Shown: in pieces, positions 1 to 10,179 of the stretch
How the letters are laid out: every line of letters starts with the position of its first letter
Position numbering within the stretch: the first letter of the stretch is position 1
Assembly (NCBI GenBank): GCA_016703665.1
Contig: JADJBS010000020.1
Coordinates: 310,001-374,000 of the forward strand
Reading direction: 5' to 3'
DNA from: Candidatus Defluviibacillus avedoerensis
GTDB lineage: Bacteria; Pseudomonadota; Gammaproteobacteria; Burkholderiales; Burkholderiaceae_C
DNA length: 64,000 bases
Program-made: the position numbers and the translations under genes
The notes under the pieces: generated by a model
The model's database searches: none
What the model was told of the DNA's origin: nothing
What the model saw: only the letters and a program-made list of their open reading frames with translations

Positions 1-458
1 ATTTCCAACCCACTGAACAGACGCTGGACAAGCGCATCCGCCGCTGAAAATCCTGCATCCAGAAAGACTGCGCCAATGACGGCTTCAAGCGCATCCGCCA
101 ATATCGACGGGCGCTTGAAACCGCCCGATTTGGCCTCGCCCTCGCCGAGCAACAACACCTCGGAAATACGCAACCCGTTGGCCAATTGATGCAGCGTATC
201 CTGTTTGACCAAATTTGCCCGCACACGAGACAGATCTCCTTCAGGAAGAGTCTTCAAGCGGTCAAAGAGCAGGGCGGCAACCGAGAGGTTAAGAACGGAG
301 TCCCCCAGAAACTCAAGACGTTCATTGTGGTCCGACGAGTAACTGCGGTGCGTCAGCGCCCTCACCAACAATCCAGCATTTGAAAATATGTGGCCCAACC
401 GCTCTTGCAAGACACGTAAGCGATCCGCAGAAGGATAACTCAAGCTGGACTCAGCCAC
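1..458 (-). CDS. rnc: Ribonuclease III, partial (C-terminus beyond window)
   Basis: Endoribonuclease that cuts double-stranded RNA, acting in rRNA maturation and mRNA turnover. Reading the minus strand from a GTG at 458 gives an open frame to the window edge of about 152 residues. It contains the family signature [12 protein letters not shown] near residue 42 and a second conserved block, [16 protein letters not shown], near residue 118, so the RNase III catalytic domain is almost complete; the dsRNA-binding domain lies outside the window. The start is chosen because a GGTGA ribosome site sits 5 bases upstream of this GTG; another in-frame GTG lies at 467. It follows the DUF4845 gene by 12 bases and is probably the fourth gene of the lepA-lepB-DUF4845-rnc operon. 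Family assignment is firm; the exact start is not. Confidence 0.93.
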   Translation of the reverse strand, partial: MAESSLSYPSADRLRVLQERLGHIFSNAGLLVRALTHRSYSSDHNERLEFLGDSVLNLSVAALLFDRLKTLPEGDLSRVRANLVKQDTLHQLANGLRISEVLLLGEGEAKSGGFKRPSILADALEAVIGAVFLDAGFSAADALVQRLFSGLE

Positions 459-470
459 GCCGTTCACCCA

Positions 471-818
471 TCACTTAGTGCGACCTTCGTACTTGAGCAC
501 GAGGTATGCGGGTCCAGCCAAATGAATTTCACGCTTCCAAGCATAAATGACCACAGCACGGTCACCCTCTTTGGTGATTTCGAGGTCTCTCCCTGTGATG
601 GACTTGATGTCATCGATCTGTGCCGCCCTGTCAAAAATGGACCGAATATCGGTCACAGTTTGCCCTTCATGAGCAGCCTTGTGAGCTGCCTTTCGTACAG
701 CCATGTATTCGATCACCGTAGGTGCTACCTGCGCCCCCACGACAAACAGGACGGCAATGACTCCGCCCCACAACAGCATGCCAAAAAGAGAAAACCCCGC
801 CTGTTTGCGCCGCGCCAT
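471..818 (-). CDS. DUF4845 family membrane-anchored protein
   Basis: Small protein of about 115 residues with one N-terminal membrane segment (around residues 8-30, FSLFGMLLWGGVIAVLFVVG) followed by a short periplasmic or cytoplasmic domain. The sequence and its place between lepB and rnc fit the DUF4845 family, which has no established function. A perfect AGGAGG lies 7 bases upstream of the ATG at 818, whereas the ATG at 824 is only one base from it, so 818 is preferred. It is separated from lepB by about 11 bases and from rnc by 12, indicating cotranscription. Nothing in the sequence shows catalysis; the recurring neighbourhood in Betaproteobacteria is the only functional hint. Confidence 0.85.
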   Translation of the reverse strand: MARRKQAGFSLFGMLLWGGVIAVLFVVGAQVAPTVIEYMAVRKAAHKAAHEGQTVTDIRSIFDRAAQIDDIKSITGRDLEITKEGDRAVVIYAWKREIHLAGPAYLVLKYEGRTK

Positions 819-829
819 AGCCATTCCTC

Positions 830-1810
830 CTAGTCAAATGAACCGATGCGACTGATGTGCCCGAAATTCATCCATACAAAAAAGGCTTTGCCTACGATAT
901 TCTTGTCTGGAACAAACCCCCAGTAGCGGGAATCCAGCGAGTTATCACGGTTGTCGCCCATCATGAAGTACATGCCTTGCGGCACTTTGCAAGTCACACC
1001 CTCGACCGTATAAGTGCAATTCTGCTTGAAAGCAAAATCGTCTGCCCCTGTCACAAAGGCAGGTCGCTCATCGTCATTCAGGATGTTGTGGATTTTGTCG
1101 CCCGATTTTTCCTGAAACTGCTTGATGTAGCGCATCGAATCTTGTTCAAAAAAATCTGGCTGTGACTCTTTGACAAGCGGCTTGCCGTTGATGGTCAGTT
1201 TCTTGTTGAGGTAGGCTACCTCATCACCGGGTATACCCACAACTCGCTTGATGTAGTCAAGACTAGGTTTGGGTGGGTAACGAAACACCATCACATCCCC
1301 GCGCTGGACAGTCGCTCCGTCTGTCAGTTTGGTATTGATCACTGGCAAGCGAACACCGTAGTGAAATTTATTGACCAATATAAGGTCGCCCACCCACAAG
1401 GTCGGGTACATCGATCCTGATGGAATCTTGAAGGGTTCAAACAGAAAAGACCTAAGCAGAAAGACCACAACAATCACAGGAAACAGCCCTGCAGTCCAGT
1501 CAAGCCACCAAGGCTGGCGCAAAATCTGTTCACGCATTTCTGGGGAAACCTCTGACTCCAGACTGTTGTTCTGGTGGATCCCCATTTTGGCGAGAGACGC
1601 TTGCCGATCCTGCTTTTGGGCTATTTGATCTGCCAGCTCTTTCTGTCGTTTAGGCAGAAAGTAAAAACGCTCTGCGAGCCAATAGACGCCGGTAACCAAG
1701 GTTGCCAGGAACAACAAAAGCGCAAAGTTGCCTTCCAGAGCACCGGTATACCAAGCGCCGATGTACCCCAAAAATGTGGCCAGAATGATGGCCGTCAATA
1801 CAGGCATCAT
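830..1810 (-). CDS. lepB: Signal peptidase I
   Basis: Membrane serine protease that removes signal peptides from exported proteins at the periplasmic face. The 326-residue protein has N-terminal hydrophobic stretches (about 1-20 and 28-48) and a further membrane segment (about 107-125). It then carries the catalytic serine in PSGSMYP (Ser133), the general-base lysine in YIKRVVG (Lys188), and the late family box GDNRDNSLDSRYWG. It starts with ATGATG whose first base is the last base of the lepA stop codon, so translation is probably coupled to lepA. The lepA-lepB pairing is standard in Proteobacteria. Complete, with no anomaly seen. Confidence 0.97.
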   Translation of the reverse strand: MMPVLTAIILATFLGYIGAWYTGALEGNFALLLFLATLVTGVYWLAERFYFLPKRQKELADQIAQKQDRQASLAKMGIHQNNSLESEVSPEMREQILRQPWWLDWTAGLFPVIVVVFLLRSFLFEPFKIPSGSMYPTLWVGDLILVNKFHYGVRLPVINTKLTDGATVQRGDVMVFRYPPKPSLDYIKRVVGIPGDEVAYLNKKLTINGKPLVKESQPDFFEQDSMRYIKQFQEKSGDKIHNILNDDERPAFVTGADDFAFKQNCTYTVEGVTCKVPQGMYFMMGDNRDNSLDSRYWGFVPDKNIVGKAFFVWMNFGHISRIGSFD

Positions 1811-3624
1811 CAGTCTTCCACCTGCAAAATAGCCAGGAAGGCCTCTTGTGGCACCTCAACCGATCCAATTTGTTTCATGCGTTTCTTACCTGCTTTTTGT
1901 TTCTCAAGGAGCTTGCGTTTGCGGCTAATGTCACCGCCGTAGCATTTTGCCAGCACGTTTTTGCGCAGTGCCTTGATCGTCTCGCGAGCAATGATGTTGG
2001 CGCCAATAGCCGCCTGGATCGCTACGTCATACATCTGGCGACTGATAATCTCGCGCATTTTGCCCACCACGGCTCGACCCCGGTACTGGCTCTGGCTACG
2101 GTGAACGATGATGGACAGGGCGTCCACTTTTTCACCATTGAGCAAGATATCCACCTTAACCACATCAGCTGCCCGGTACTCCTTGAACTCGTAGTCCATG
2201 GACGCATAGCCGCGACTCACGGACTTGAGTTTGTCAAAGAAGTCCAGAACGATTTCAGCCAAAGGCATCTCGTAAGTCAGCATCACCTGACGACCATGGT
2301 AGGCCATGTTCATTTGCACGCCACGTTTCTGGTTGGCCAGCGTCATTACCACGCCAACATAATCTTGCGGCATGTACAAGTGCACGGTAACGATAGGCTC
2401 ACGGATTTCTTCCAGGCGTCCTTGGTCGGGCATCTTGGAAGGGTTCTCGACCATCTGCATGGTGCCGTCTGCCTTCACCACCTGGTACACCACGCTGGGC
2501 GCAGTGGTAATCAGGTCCTGGTCGAACTCGCGTTCGAGACGCTCTTGCACAATCTCCATGTGCAAAAGACCCAGGAAACCGCAGCGAAAGCCGAAGCCCA
2601 GCGCCTGAGACACCTCTGGCTCGTAATGCAAGGAAGCATCGTTGAGCTTGAGCTTTTCGAGCGAATCACGCAGCGAATCGTATTCGCTGGCTTCTGTTGG
2701 GTATAAGCCCGCAAATACCTGAGGCTGAATTTCCTTGAATCCAGGCAAGGCCTCTGTGGCGGTAAATGCAGCACCACCGGTACCGGGTTTGATCAACGTG
2801 ACCGTATCGCCAACCTTGGCCGCCTGCAGTTCTTTGATACCTGCAATGATGAACCCCACTTCGCCCGCCTCCAGCGAATTCCGAGGCTCTGTGTGAGGCG
2901 TGAACACACCAAGGTTGTCCGCGTTGTAAGTAGCTTCAGTCGCCATCATCTTGATGCGCTCGCCTTTTGCAAGCCTGCCGTCTACCACGCGCACCAGCAT
3001 CACCACACCGACATAAGAGTCAAACCAACTGTCGATGATCATCGCGCGCAACGGGCCTGCCGGATTGCCTCGCGGTGCAGGCACTTTGGCCACAATGGCC
3101 TCAAGGATTTCGTCGATGCCCATGCCGGTCTTGGCCGAACAGGGAATGGCGTCGGTCGCATCAATGCCAATCACGTCTTCGATTTCTGACTTGGCGTTGT
3201 CTGGATCCGCTTGCGGTAGGTCCATCTTGTTGAGTACCGGTACGACTTCCACTCCCAATTCCAGCGCGGTGTAACAGTTGGCAACGGTCTGCGCTTCAAC
3301 CCCCTGACTGGCATCCACCACCAGCAACGCACCTTCACATGCAGAGAGGGAGCGAGAGACTTCATACGAGAAGTCAACGTGCCCTGGTGTGTCGATCAGA
3401 TTGAGGTTGTAAACCTGTCCGTCGAGTGCTTTGTATTTGAGCGCAGCGGTCTGCGCCTTGATGGTTATCCCACGCTCTTTTTCGATATCCATCGAATCAA
3501 GAACCTGGGCAGACATTTCACGGTCCTGCAGGCCGCCACAACGCTGAATCAAGCGATCTGCGAGCGTTGATTTGCCGTGGTCAATGTGCGCAATGATGGA
3601 AAAATTTCTGATGTGATTCATCAC
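1810..3624 (-). CDS. lepA: Elongation factor 4 (LepA), ribosome back-translocase GTPase
   Basis: Translational GTPase that acts on stalled ribosomes and in 30S biogenesis. At 604 residues it has the normal family length. The G1 loop AHIDHGKST is near residue 12, the G2/G3 region follows with [11 protein letters not shown] near residue 78, and NKMD is near residue 132. The LepA-specific C-terminal domain ends the protein, including a basic stretch near [16 protein letters not shown]. It is the first gene of the lepA-lepB-DUF4845-rnc operon. Its ATG lies about 37 bases downstream of the uridine tract of a terminator-shaped hairpin (3661-3698), so expression may involve readthrough or attenuation. 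Confidence 0.98.
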   Translation of the reverse strand: MMNHIRNFSIIAHIDHGKSTLADRLIQRCGGLQDREMSAQVLDSMDIEKERGITIKAQTAALKYKALDGQVYNLNLIDTPGHVDFSYEVSRSLSACEGALLVVDASQGVEAQTVANCYTALELGVEVVPVLNKMDLPQADPDNAKSEIEDVIGIDATDAIPCSAKTGMGIDEILEAIVAKVPAPRGNPAGPLRAMIIDSWFDSYVGVVMLVRVVDGRLAKGERIKMMATEATYNADNLGVFTPHTEPRNSLEAGEVGFIIAGIKELQAAKVGDTVTLIKPGTGGAAFTATEALPGFKEIQPQVFAGLYPTEASEYDSLRDSLEKLKLNDASLHYEPEVSQALGFGFRCGFLGLLHMEIVQERLEREFDQDLITTAPSVVYQVVKADGTMQMVENPSKMPDQGRLEEIREPIVTVHLYMPQDYVGVVMTLANQKRGVQMNMAYHGRQVMLTYEMPLAEIVLDFFDKLKSVSRGYASMDYEFKEYRAADVVKVDILLNGEKVDALSIIVHRSQSQYRGRAVVGKMREIISRQMYDVAIQAAIGANIIARETIKALRKNVLAKCYGGDISRKRKLLEKQKAGKKRMKQIGSVEVPQEAFLAILQVED

Positions 3625-3660
3625 AAAATGGCTTCAAGTATTTGAAATTAAATGCGCGCA

Positions 3661-3698
3661 AAAAATAAAAAAGGGCGCGTCAATTGGTGACGCGCCCT
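3661..3698 (-). terminator. Intrinsic terminator-shaped hairpin in the lepA leader
   Basis: On the minus strand a perfect 10-bp GC-rich stem (GGGCGCGTCA pairing with TGACGCGCCC, 3674-3683 with 3689-3698) and 5-base loop are followed by TTTTTTATTTTTT. This is a textbook Rho-independent terminator, yet it sits upstream of lepA rather than after a gene. It either ends a short transcript starting near 3806 or acts as an attenuator in the lepA leader. Confidence 0.8.
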
Positions 3699-3805
3699 GA
3701 ACCAACTATCTATGGCAACTGCGAAGGTTGGGCCTTCATTGTAGGCAAAAAGGACGCTAAGTACAGCCCCAACTGCCTCTCAAAACCCTCGTTGCGAGTC
3801 TGCAA

Positions 3806-3841
3806 CGGAAAAGTTATACACAATTTATTCACAACTGAAAA
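3806..3841 (-). promoter_or_regulatory. Candidate promoter for lepA leader / small RNA, overlapping two DnaA-box-like sites
   Basis: The minus strand shows a good -10 hexamer TATAAC (3813-3818) and a weak -35 TTTTCA (3836-3841) separated by 17 bases, predicting a start near 3806. The predicted transcript would open with the hairpin at 3791-3806 (GTTGC/GCAAC) and reach the terminator at 3661. The plus strand of the same stretch holds TTATACACA (3814-3822) and TTATTCACA (3825-3833), both exact matches to the DnaA-box consensus TTATNCACA. Confidence 0.4.
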
Positions 3842-4074
3842 GGCGATATTCTGGAAAACTTGTGGGTGATCTGTGGAGGACGCTGGGACATCTGACTGGA
3901 ATCCCACATGGTGAAGTAACAATCCTTTGATATGCACGGAAAGCCACTTGCCAGGGCGCTATTCTATCCAATTTAATCGTAGGCGAAATTCATGTTAGCA
4001 ATCACAAACATGTGTACATAGATAAACAATACAAAATATTTTTGATTAATCGCCTGGAGCATTTGTGAATTGAG
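3842..4074. other. Intergenic stretch between lepA leader and degP terminator
   Basis: No convincing gene is seen. The ORFs here are short and lack family resemblance or a ribosome site. The stretch contains CTTGTGGGTG and CTGTGGAGG near 3860-3880, which are imperfect inverted DnaA-box-like motifs, and an AT-rich run around 4012-4052. Its role, if any, is unknown. Confidence 0.5.
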
Positions 4075-4111
4075 CTAAAAAACCCGCAACCTGAGTAAGG
4101 GTTTGCGGGTT
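4075..4111 (-). terminator. Intrinsic terminator after degP/mucD
   Basis: A 9-bp inverted repeat (AACCCGCAA with TTGCGGGTT, 4081-4089 and 4103-4111) is followed on the minus strand by a run of Ts. It lies about 30 bases after the degP stop codon and closes the long fab-rpoE-degP gene array. Confidence 0.8.
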
Positions 4112-4142
4112 CATATCCGCCGACGAATCAGCCGAGCCAGCC

Positions 4143-5639
4143 CTACTTCACAGGACGAATCAGTGCGTACTGCGCCCATTCACCTCGGCGCACTAGCAAG
4201 TTCACTGCCTTCGACTTATCCACCTTGCTGATCACGGCGTCAAACTCTTTCACATTGTTCACTTCGGTATTGGCGATCGAGAGAATTACGTCCCCGTCGC
4301 GCAGACCCGCACGGGCCGCGGCTTCTGTAGCAGAGTCAACTTTGACACCACCTTTAAGTTTTAACTCTTTCTTCATGACTTCAGTCAGGTCACTGACAGT
4401 CAATCCGAGGGACTGCGCCGCTGCGGATGCCCTGGGTTTATCTTCCTTCTCAAGCTTCTTCCCGGCGAGTTTTTCGGCCTCGAACTCACCAATCGTGATT
4501 GTCACCTCTTTATTGCTGCCTCGACGGAAAATCGTCAAACTCGCTCGGGTACCCGGCTTGGTGGCACCGACCATGCGGGGCAAGTCACTGGACTTCTCAA
4601 TAACCTTTCCTTCAAAACGAGTGATGATGTCCCCCGCCTCAATGCCTGCCTTGTCGGCAGGCGACCCCGATTCAACACCGCCCACCAAAGCACCCTGTGC
4701 TTTGCCCAGGCCAATGGATTCGGCAACGTCTTTCGTGACGGGACCAATTTGTACCCCAATACGGCCACGCACCACGCGCCCACCAGAACGCAGTTGCTCG
4801 CTAACACGAAGAGCCTCGTCCATGGGGATAGAAAAAGAGATGCCAGCAAAGCTCCCGGTGCGTGAATAGATCTGGCTGTTGATGCCCACCACCTCACCAC
4901 GCATATTGATGAGTGGACCGCCAGAATTCCCGGGGTTAATGGCCACATCCGTCTGAATGAAGGACAAGTAGTCGCCCGTATCACGCTGCTTGGCACTGAC
5001 GATTCCAGCCGTTACGGTATTGTCAAGGCCAAATGGCGATCCGATTGCCATGACCCATTCGCCGACTTTGAGGCGCGATACGTCGCCGGTTTTCACCGCT
5101 GGCAGCCCCGTAGCCTCGATCTTGACGACGGCCACATCGGTACGTTTGTCTGCACCAATCAGTTTCGCTTTGAACTCGCGTTTGTCTGTCAGTGTAACCA
5201 GCATTTCATCGGCACCATCCACCACGTGGGCGTTGGTCATGATGAAACCGTCGCTCGTCAGGATAAAACCCGACCCCACGCCACGGGGCTGCTCTTCTTC
5301 TTGCTGTGGGCGGTTTTGCCTAGGCCCCTGACGTGGTACACCTGGAATGTTGGGCATGGGCTGACCAAAAAACCGTTTAAGAAACTCCTGCATCTCTTCA
5401 TCAGTACCGCCTCCCCCTGCCCCCCCAGTCCTGACCTTTTCCATCGTCCGGATGTTCACAACTGATGGCCCAACCTGCTCGACCAAATCAGTGAAGTCAG
5501 GCAATGCCCGGACAGCACTCTGTGCCTGCGCCTGGCCCAGCCTGAACGGTGTCACAACAAGGCTGCCGAACGCAACAGATGCGAGCAGAGCAGCCGCCAA
5601 AAACGGAGCACGCAACTTTTTCAACGCAATTTGCATCAT
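4143..5639 (-). CDS. mucD: Periplasmic Do-type serine protease (DegP/MucD)
   Basis: Exported protease/chaperone for misfolded envelope proteins. A signal peptide (about residues 1-40, ending at AQAQS) precedes a trypsin-like domain with the triad His138 (TNAHVV), Asp168 (RTDVAV) and Ser239 (NPGNSGGPL). Two PDZ domains follow (around 270-370 and 410-495). Total length is 498 residues. An acidic/proline-rich loop sits between residues 100 and 120. The open frame extends upstream into rseB, but the ATGATG at 5639 is chosen because GGAAAGG lies just upstream and a signal peptide follows directly. It lies downstream of rpoE-rseA-rseB, as in the algU-mucABD arrangement, and has its own sigma-E-like promoter at 5664-5693. 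Confidence 0.95.
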   Translation of the reverse strand: MMQIALKKLRAPFLAAALLASVAFGSLVVTPFRLGQAQAQSAVRALPDFTDLVEQVGPSVVNIRTMEKVRTGGAGGGGTDEEMQEFLKRFFGQPMPNIPGVPRQGPRQNRPQQEEEQPRGVGSGFILTSDGFIMTNAHVVDGADEMLVTLTDKREFKAKLIGADKRTDVAVVKIEATGLPAVKTGDVSRLKVGEWVMAIGSPFGLDNTVTAGIVSAKQRDTGDYLSFIQTDVAINPGNSGGPLINMRGEVVGINSQIYSRTGSFAGISFSIPMDEALRVSEQLRSGGRVVRGRIGVQIGPVTKDVAESIGLGKAQGALVGGVESGSPADKAGIEAGDIITRFEGKVIEKSSDLPRMVGATKPGTRASLTIFRRGSNKEVTITIGEFEAEKLAGKKLEKEDKPRASAAAQSLGLTVSDLTEVMKKELKLKGGVKVDSATEAAARAGLRDGDVILSIANTEVNNVKEFDAVISKVDKSKAVNLLVRRGEWAQYALIRPVK

Positions 5640-5663
5640 GGATTCCCTTTCCAATTTGATCAA

Positions 5664-5693
5664 TTTGAGATTCGTCGAAATCTCATCAGTTCC
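5664..5693 (-). promoter_or_regulatory. Candidate sigma-E promoter for degP/mucD
   Basis: In the 70-base rseB-degP gap the minus strand reads GGAACT (5688-5693), a 17-base spacer, then TCTCAAA (5664-5670). This resembles the RpoE consensus GGAACTT-N15-17-TCTAA/GTCAAA. A start near 5658 would give a leader of about 20 bases containing the GGAAAGG ribosome site. The cognate sigma factor is encoded three genes upstream. Confidence 0.55.
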
Positions 5694-5709
5694 CTGGTTT
5701 ACGCCAGGT

Positions 5710-6816
5710 TCACTTCTTGCGCTCCAGACTCTGCGCAAAACTCAGCAGGGTCTGGGTCGGCACCTCACCCATCACCGTTAGCCACCATTCGCCCGAAGCG
5801 TCGTGCAGGCGACGGGTCAGTGTCTGGGTTGCGCCCATTGAACGCAAAGACTCCTGTAGATGGCGCTGCCTGTCGAAATTTTCAACAAACAAAGACACAG
5901 ATGCGAGTCCATCCGAAAAAATCCATTGCAGTGCACCCTCGCCCGCCAATTTGCCCTCTGGCATGCGCTTAAAACAGCTCACGGGTTTAAAACCACTGAC
6001 TGCGGTTTTCAGTTGCCAGCCTTCAGCAGCAGCGGTGGTCTTAATCACTTCTGGTTTTTCAACGCGGTAGCCCTCCGTGTGATTCATCATCTGCACGAGC
6101 TTGTCCGCCTTCACTGCCACGTCCAATATCAGCTCCGAGAACGCTGATTGCTCTATCACATGGCCATTCAAGTCCAAGGTCTGCGCCTTGATGACCAATC
6201 CTGTCTTGCGCTCACTCCAGATTAGATAACCAAAGCGGAACTTATCCTTTGGCACAAACTGGACCACATCTGCCTCATGACCTGCGGTGCGGTCCAGAGC
6301 AATGGATTTGGCGCTATAGAACTCAGCCACAGATGCGCCATCCAGTTGATTTAAATTTGGAAATAGTCCCGAAGCTTCACGCTTTTCAACTCGGACCACC
6401 CTGGACAAAGGCTGAAATGTGATGACGTCATCGTTTCGGCGAAATGTGGAACGTGGAATTCCGGTCAGTGATTCAACCCGCTCCACTTGCTGCGTGCCGT
6501 CACACACGTGCCAAATCCGGGAACTGTAGAGACCGCCAGAGGAAGAAACAACAAAGGTACCCACGTAGCTACGGCGGCTGGTGGCACTTTGCATGCGCTG
6601 GAGCCACTCATCTGCCGTCTTTTCTGGAGGCCTGGCATCTGCCTTTTCTTGCCCTTGAGCTACCGCCCGAGCTGGCGCGGTCAATCCCAGGCCTGCCCCC
6701 AGTAGGAAAAAACCGGCAATCATCCAATGCGTGACAAAGGAGAGGCCAGAACCTACCCCAATTGAGTGCTCAGTCTTCACAATTTTCAACAGCCGCAGTG
6801 CAGATGAAAGCATCAC
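5710..6816 (-). CDS. rseB: Periplasmic sigma-E regulator RseB/MucB
   Basis: Negative regulator that binds the periplasmic part of the anti-sigma factor and senses envelope damage. The 368-residue protein has an N-terminal hydrophobic export segment (about 28-50). The MucB/RseB N-terminal lipid-binding-like domain includes SYVGTFVVSSSG near residue 82, and the C-terminal domain includes EGWQLKTAVSGFKPVSCF. The start ATG overlaps the rseA stop by 4 bases, indicating coupled translation. The sequence before the export segment is longer than usual, so an internal start such as the methionine preceding IAGFFLLGAG is possible. Family call rests on sequence and strict gene context. Confidence 0.9.
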   Translation of the reverse strand: MMLSSALRLLKIVKTEHSIGVGSGLSFVTHWMIAGFFLLGAGLGLTAPARAVAQGQEKADARPPEKTADEWLQRMQSATSRRSYVGTFVVSSSGGLYSSRIWHVCDGTQQVERVESLTGIPRSTFRRNDDVITFQPLSRVVRVEKREASGLFPNLNQLDGASVAEFYSAKSIALDRTAGHEADVVQFVPKDKFRFGYLIWSERKTGLVIKAQTLDLNGHVIEQSAFSELILDVAVKADKLVQMMNHTEGYRVEKPEVIKTTAAAEGWQLKTAVSGFKPVSCFKRMPEGKLAGEGALQWIFSDGLASVSLFVENFDRQRHLQESLRSMGATQTLTRRLHDASGEWWLTVMGEVPTQTLLSFAQSLERKK

Positions 6817-7463
6817 CGCGCCGGCCCTTCAAAGGTTGCATTGCGCAGAAAACCGGTAGAGCCTTGAAGCGCACTGCCATTTCCGAATTGTTTGTGAGCC
6901 GCCAAAAGAGCATCCAAATGGGGATCGCGGATCATGACCCCAGAGGAAGTGTTATCAACGCTGGCCTGGCTGGTAGCGGGTCTGGCGCTAAACTGAAACT
7001 GACCAGGCAGTTGAAGTGATGGGGTAGAGGCAAGTGCCATCACAGGTTGAGCACCGCCGACGGGCCCGGCAGCGCCTAACAGGCTCCAGCCAATGGCACC
7101 AACAGCCACCATGGACGCAAACCCAGCCACAAGCTTCCAGCGGAAAGCCGGATCGTTGGCCGCATGAGACTGCGGGACTGGGACACTGGCCGATTTCGGC
7201 GTCGTCGGCTTCGCTTCAGGCATTTGAAACACACCTTCTTGCTGAAGCCTCGATTGCAAACGTGACACGAAGCCATCGCCCAGACGACAACGAGCCAAAT
7301 CATTGGATCGCAAAACATCTCCTACCAAGTGGTAAGACTGCCAGGTTCTGCGTGCATCGTCATCACACTGCACAAGATCAACAGCATTTGCAAATGCTTC
7401 GCCTGTCAATTGTCCGTCGACTAATGCACAAATCGATTCGCGGTTGTTGTCCTGCTTGTTCAT
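6813..7463 (-). CDS. rseA: Anti-sigma-E factor RseA/MucA family
   Basis: Inner-membrane anti-sigma factor that holds RpoE at the membrane until regulated proteolysis. The 216-residue protein has an N-terminal cytoplasmic domain beginning with RESICALVDGQL, the usual sigma-binding motif region. A single membrane segment follows (about 108-130, WKLVAGFASMVAVGAIGWSLL), then a periplasmic tail of about 85 residues. It lies 24 bases after rpoE and overlaps rseB by 4 bases. Only the sigma-binding half is well conserved in this family, which matches what is seen here. Confidence 0.92.
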   Translation of the reverse strand: MNKQDNNRESICALVDGQLTGEAFANAVDLVQCDDDARRTWQSYHLVGDVLRSNDLARCRLGDGFVSRLQSRLQQEGVFQMPEAKPTTPKSASVPVPQSHAANDPAFRWKLVAGFASMVAVGAIGWSLLGAAGPVGGAQPVMALASTPSLQLPGQFQFSARPATSQASVDNTSSGVMIRDPHLDALLAAHKQFGNGSALQGSTGFLRNATFEGPAR

Positions 7464-7487
7464 ACCTTGCTCACACTCAGATCCTTC

Positions 7488-8126
7488 TTACCAACGTTTC
7501 CCAGACTGGTTCTCCAGCAAAGGTTTGACCTTGGCCGACACCGCCTCGCGAGCCCGAAAAATACGTGACCGAACCGTTCCAATCGGGCAATTCATCGTGG
7601 CAGCAATCTCTTCATAGGTCCATCCATCGATTTCGCGCAAAGTCAATGCCTGACGCAACTCTTCAGGCAACGATTGCATGGCGGCGTTGACGACATCGGC
7701 AATCTCCTTGGCCGCCATCACCATTTCTGGGGTTTCCGTGCTGGTTTGTTCTGTTCTCGGTCGATAAGTTTCATCTTCATCGTCTGAAGATGCCATCATG
7801 TTTTCAAAGACCAGTGGATCCTTCTTTAACTCCATCAAGGCTTTCTTGGCCGTGTTCACCGCAATGCGGTACAACCAGGTGTAAAACTGAGCCTCACCCC
7901 GAAAGCTTGGCAACGCTCTGTACGCCCGGATAAACGTTTCTTGTGCGATGTCTTCCACCAAATCGACGTCCCGCACCATGCGGGCAATCAGACGCTCAAT
8001 CCGCCGCTGGTACTTGATCACCAGCAATTCAAACGCCCGTTGATCGCCCGCTACCGTGCGTTGCACCAGCATCAAATCGCTGTCGGTAGCCCCTGAAGGA
8101 GCTTGGTTGTCTGTGTTGTTGCTCAT
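7488..8126 (-). CDS. rpoE: RNA polymerase sigma factor RpoE (sigma-E/AlgU)
   Basis: Group 4 (ECF) sigma factor for the envelope stress response, 212 residues. Region 2 is visible (LIARMVRDVDLVEDIAQETFIRAY, around 50-75, with FYTWLYRIAVNTAK near 82-95), as is region 4 (SLPEELRQALTLREIDGWTYEEIA and CPIGTVRSRIFRARE, around 150-195). The acidic, Ser/Thr-rich linker between them is typical. It overlaps the upstream membrane protein gene by 4 bases and precedes rseA-rseB-mucD, whose products control it and act downstream of it. Confidence 0.97.
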   Translation of the reverse strand: MSNNTDNQAPSGATDSDLMLVQRTVAGDQRAFELLVIKYQRRIERLIARMVRDVDLVEDIAQETFIRAYRALPSFRGEAQFYTWLYRIAVNTAKKALMELKKDPLVFENMMASSDDEDETYRPRTEQTSTETPEMVMAAKEIADVVNAAMQSLPEELRQALTLREIDGWTYEEIAATMNCPIGTVRSRIFRAREAVSAKVKPLLENQSGKRW

Positions 8127-8613
8127 GCCAACTGCCTGCCCTTGTCAGCCGCCGTCGCATTCGACTGTCTGGCTCGCGAGAAAAGTGCACGCCGTGCATC
8201 CATCCACCGCATCGGATTCTGGCGGCGCTCCCACCAAACCCAATGCGCAAAACGATCATGGATTCCCCGAACAAGCAGGAGCACTCTGGATTGCAGGTCA
8301 AGATGGCACTCAAGCCTGACTGTTTCAAATGAAGAACCTCCCGGAGTTGTCCATGTCCAGGCCTGTCCATCCCATTCCAGCGTACCTTCAATCGAATGAA
8401 ACCAGTCCCACCCAGCAACCACAGCGCTAACGGTTAATACCCCGGCGGCGGCGGCATGACGAAGGCCTACTGATTCCGACTGCAACACCCAAAAAAGCAT
8501 CAGGCATGCTCCGCTCAACCAGACCGTTAGTAAAACGCAAGCAAAAAACGCAGAACGCCCCACCGGGAAACTGACCCGCGGGGCGTTATGGACATGCAAC
8601 CCGGAAGATGGTT

Positions 8614-8617
<4 letters not shown>
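8123..8617 (-). CDS. Small membrane protein between fabF and rpoE, YgfX-like
   Basis: A 164-residue protein with two adjacent hydrophobic segments (about 20-45 and 55-72) followed by a soluble, tryptophan-rich tail (LEWDGQAWTW, then VRLECHLDLQSRVLLLV, then WWERRQNPMRW). This two-helix plus cytoplasmic-tail layout and the W-D-G-x-W pattern resemble the YgfX/CptA family, but similarity is judged by eye and is tentative. The gene overlaps both fabF (4 bases) and rpoE (4 bases), so it is translated within the fab-rpoE array. No catalytic motif is apparent. Confidence 0.6.
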
Positions 8618-10115
<1,498 letters not shown>

Positions 10116-10179
10116 TTAAAAACTTCGCTATTCTACTGTTTAGAGTGAGAGCTCCAGACAGCACCTGATCGCCTGGTGT

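Noticed and set aside
3710..3937. A 75-codon minus-strand frame in the lepA leader gap
   Set aside because: No ribosome site, no family resemblance, and it overlaps the predicted structured leader and promoter.
3800..4052. Chromosomal replication origin
   Set aside because: Only two perfect DnaA boxes and no dnaA, dnaN, gyrB or rpmH nearby; a regulatory or titration role is more likely.
5640..5738. Longer degP start at 5738
   Set aside because: It would overlap rseB and place a non-signal sequence before the signal peptide; 5639 has a good ribosome site.
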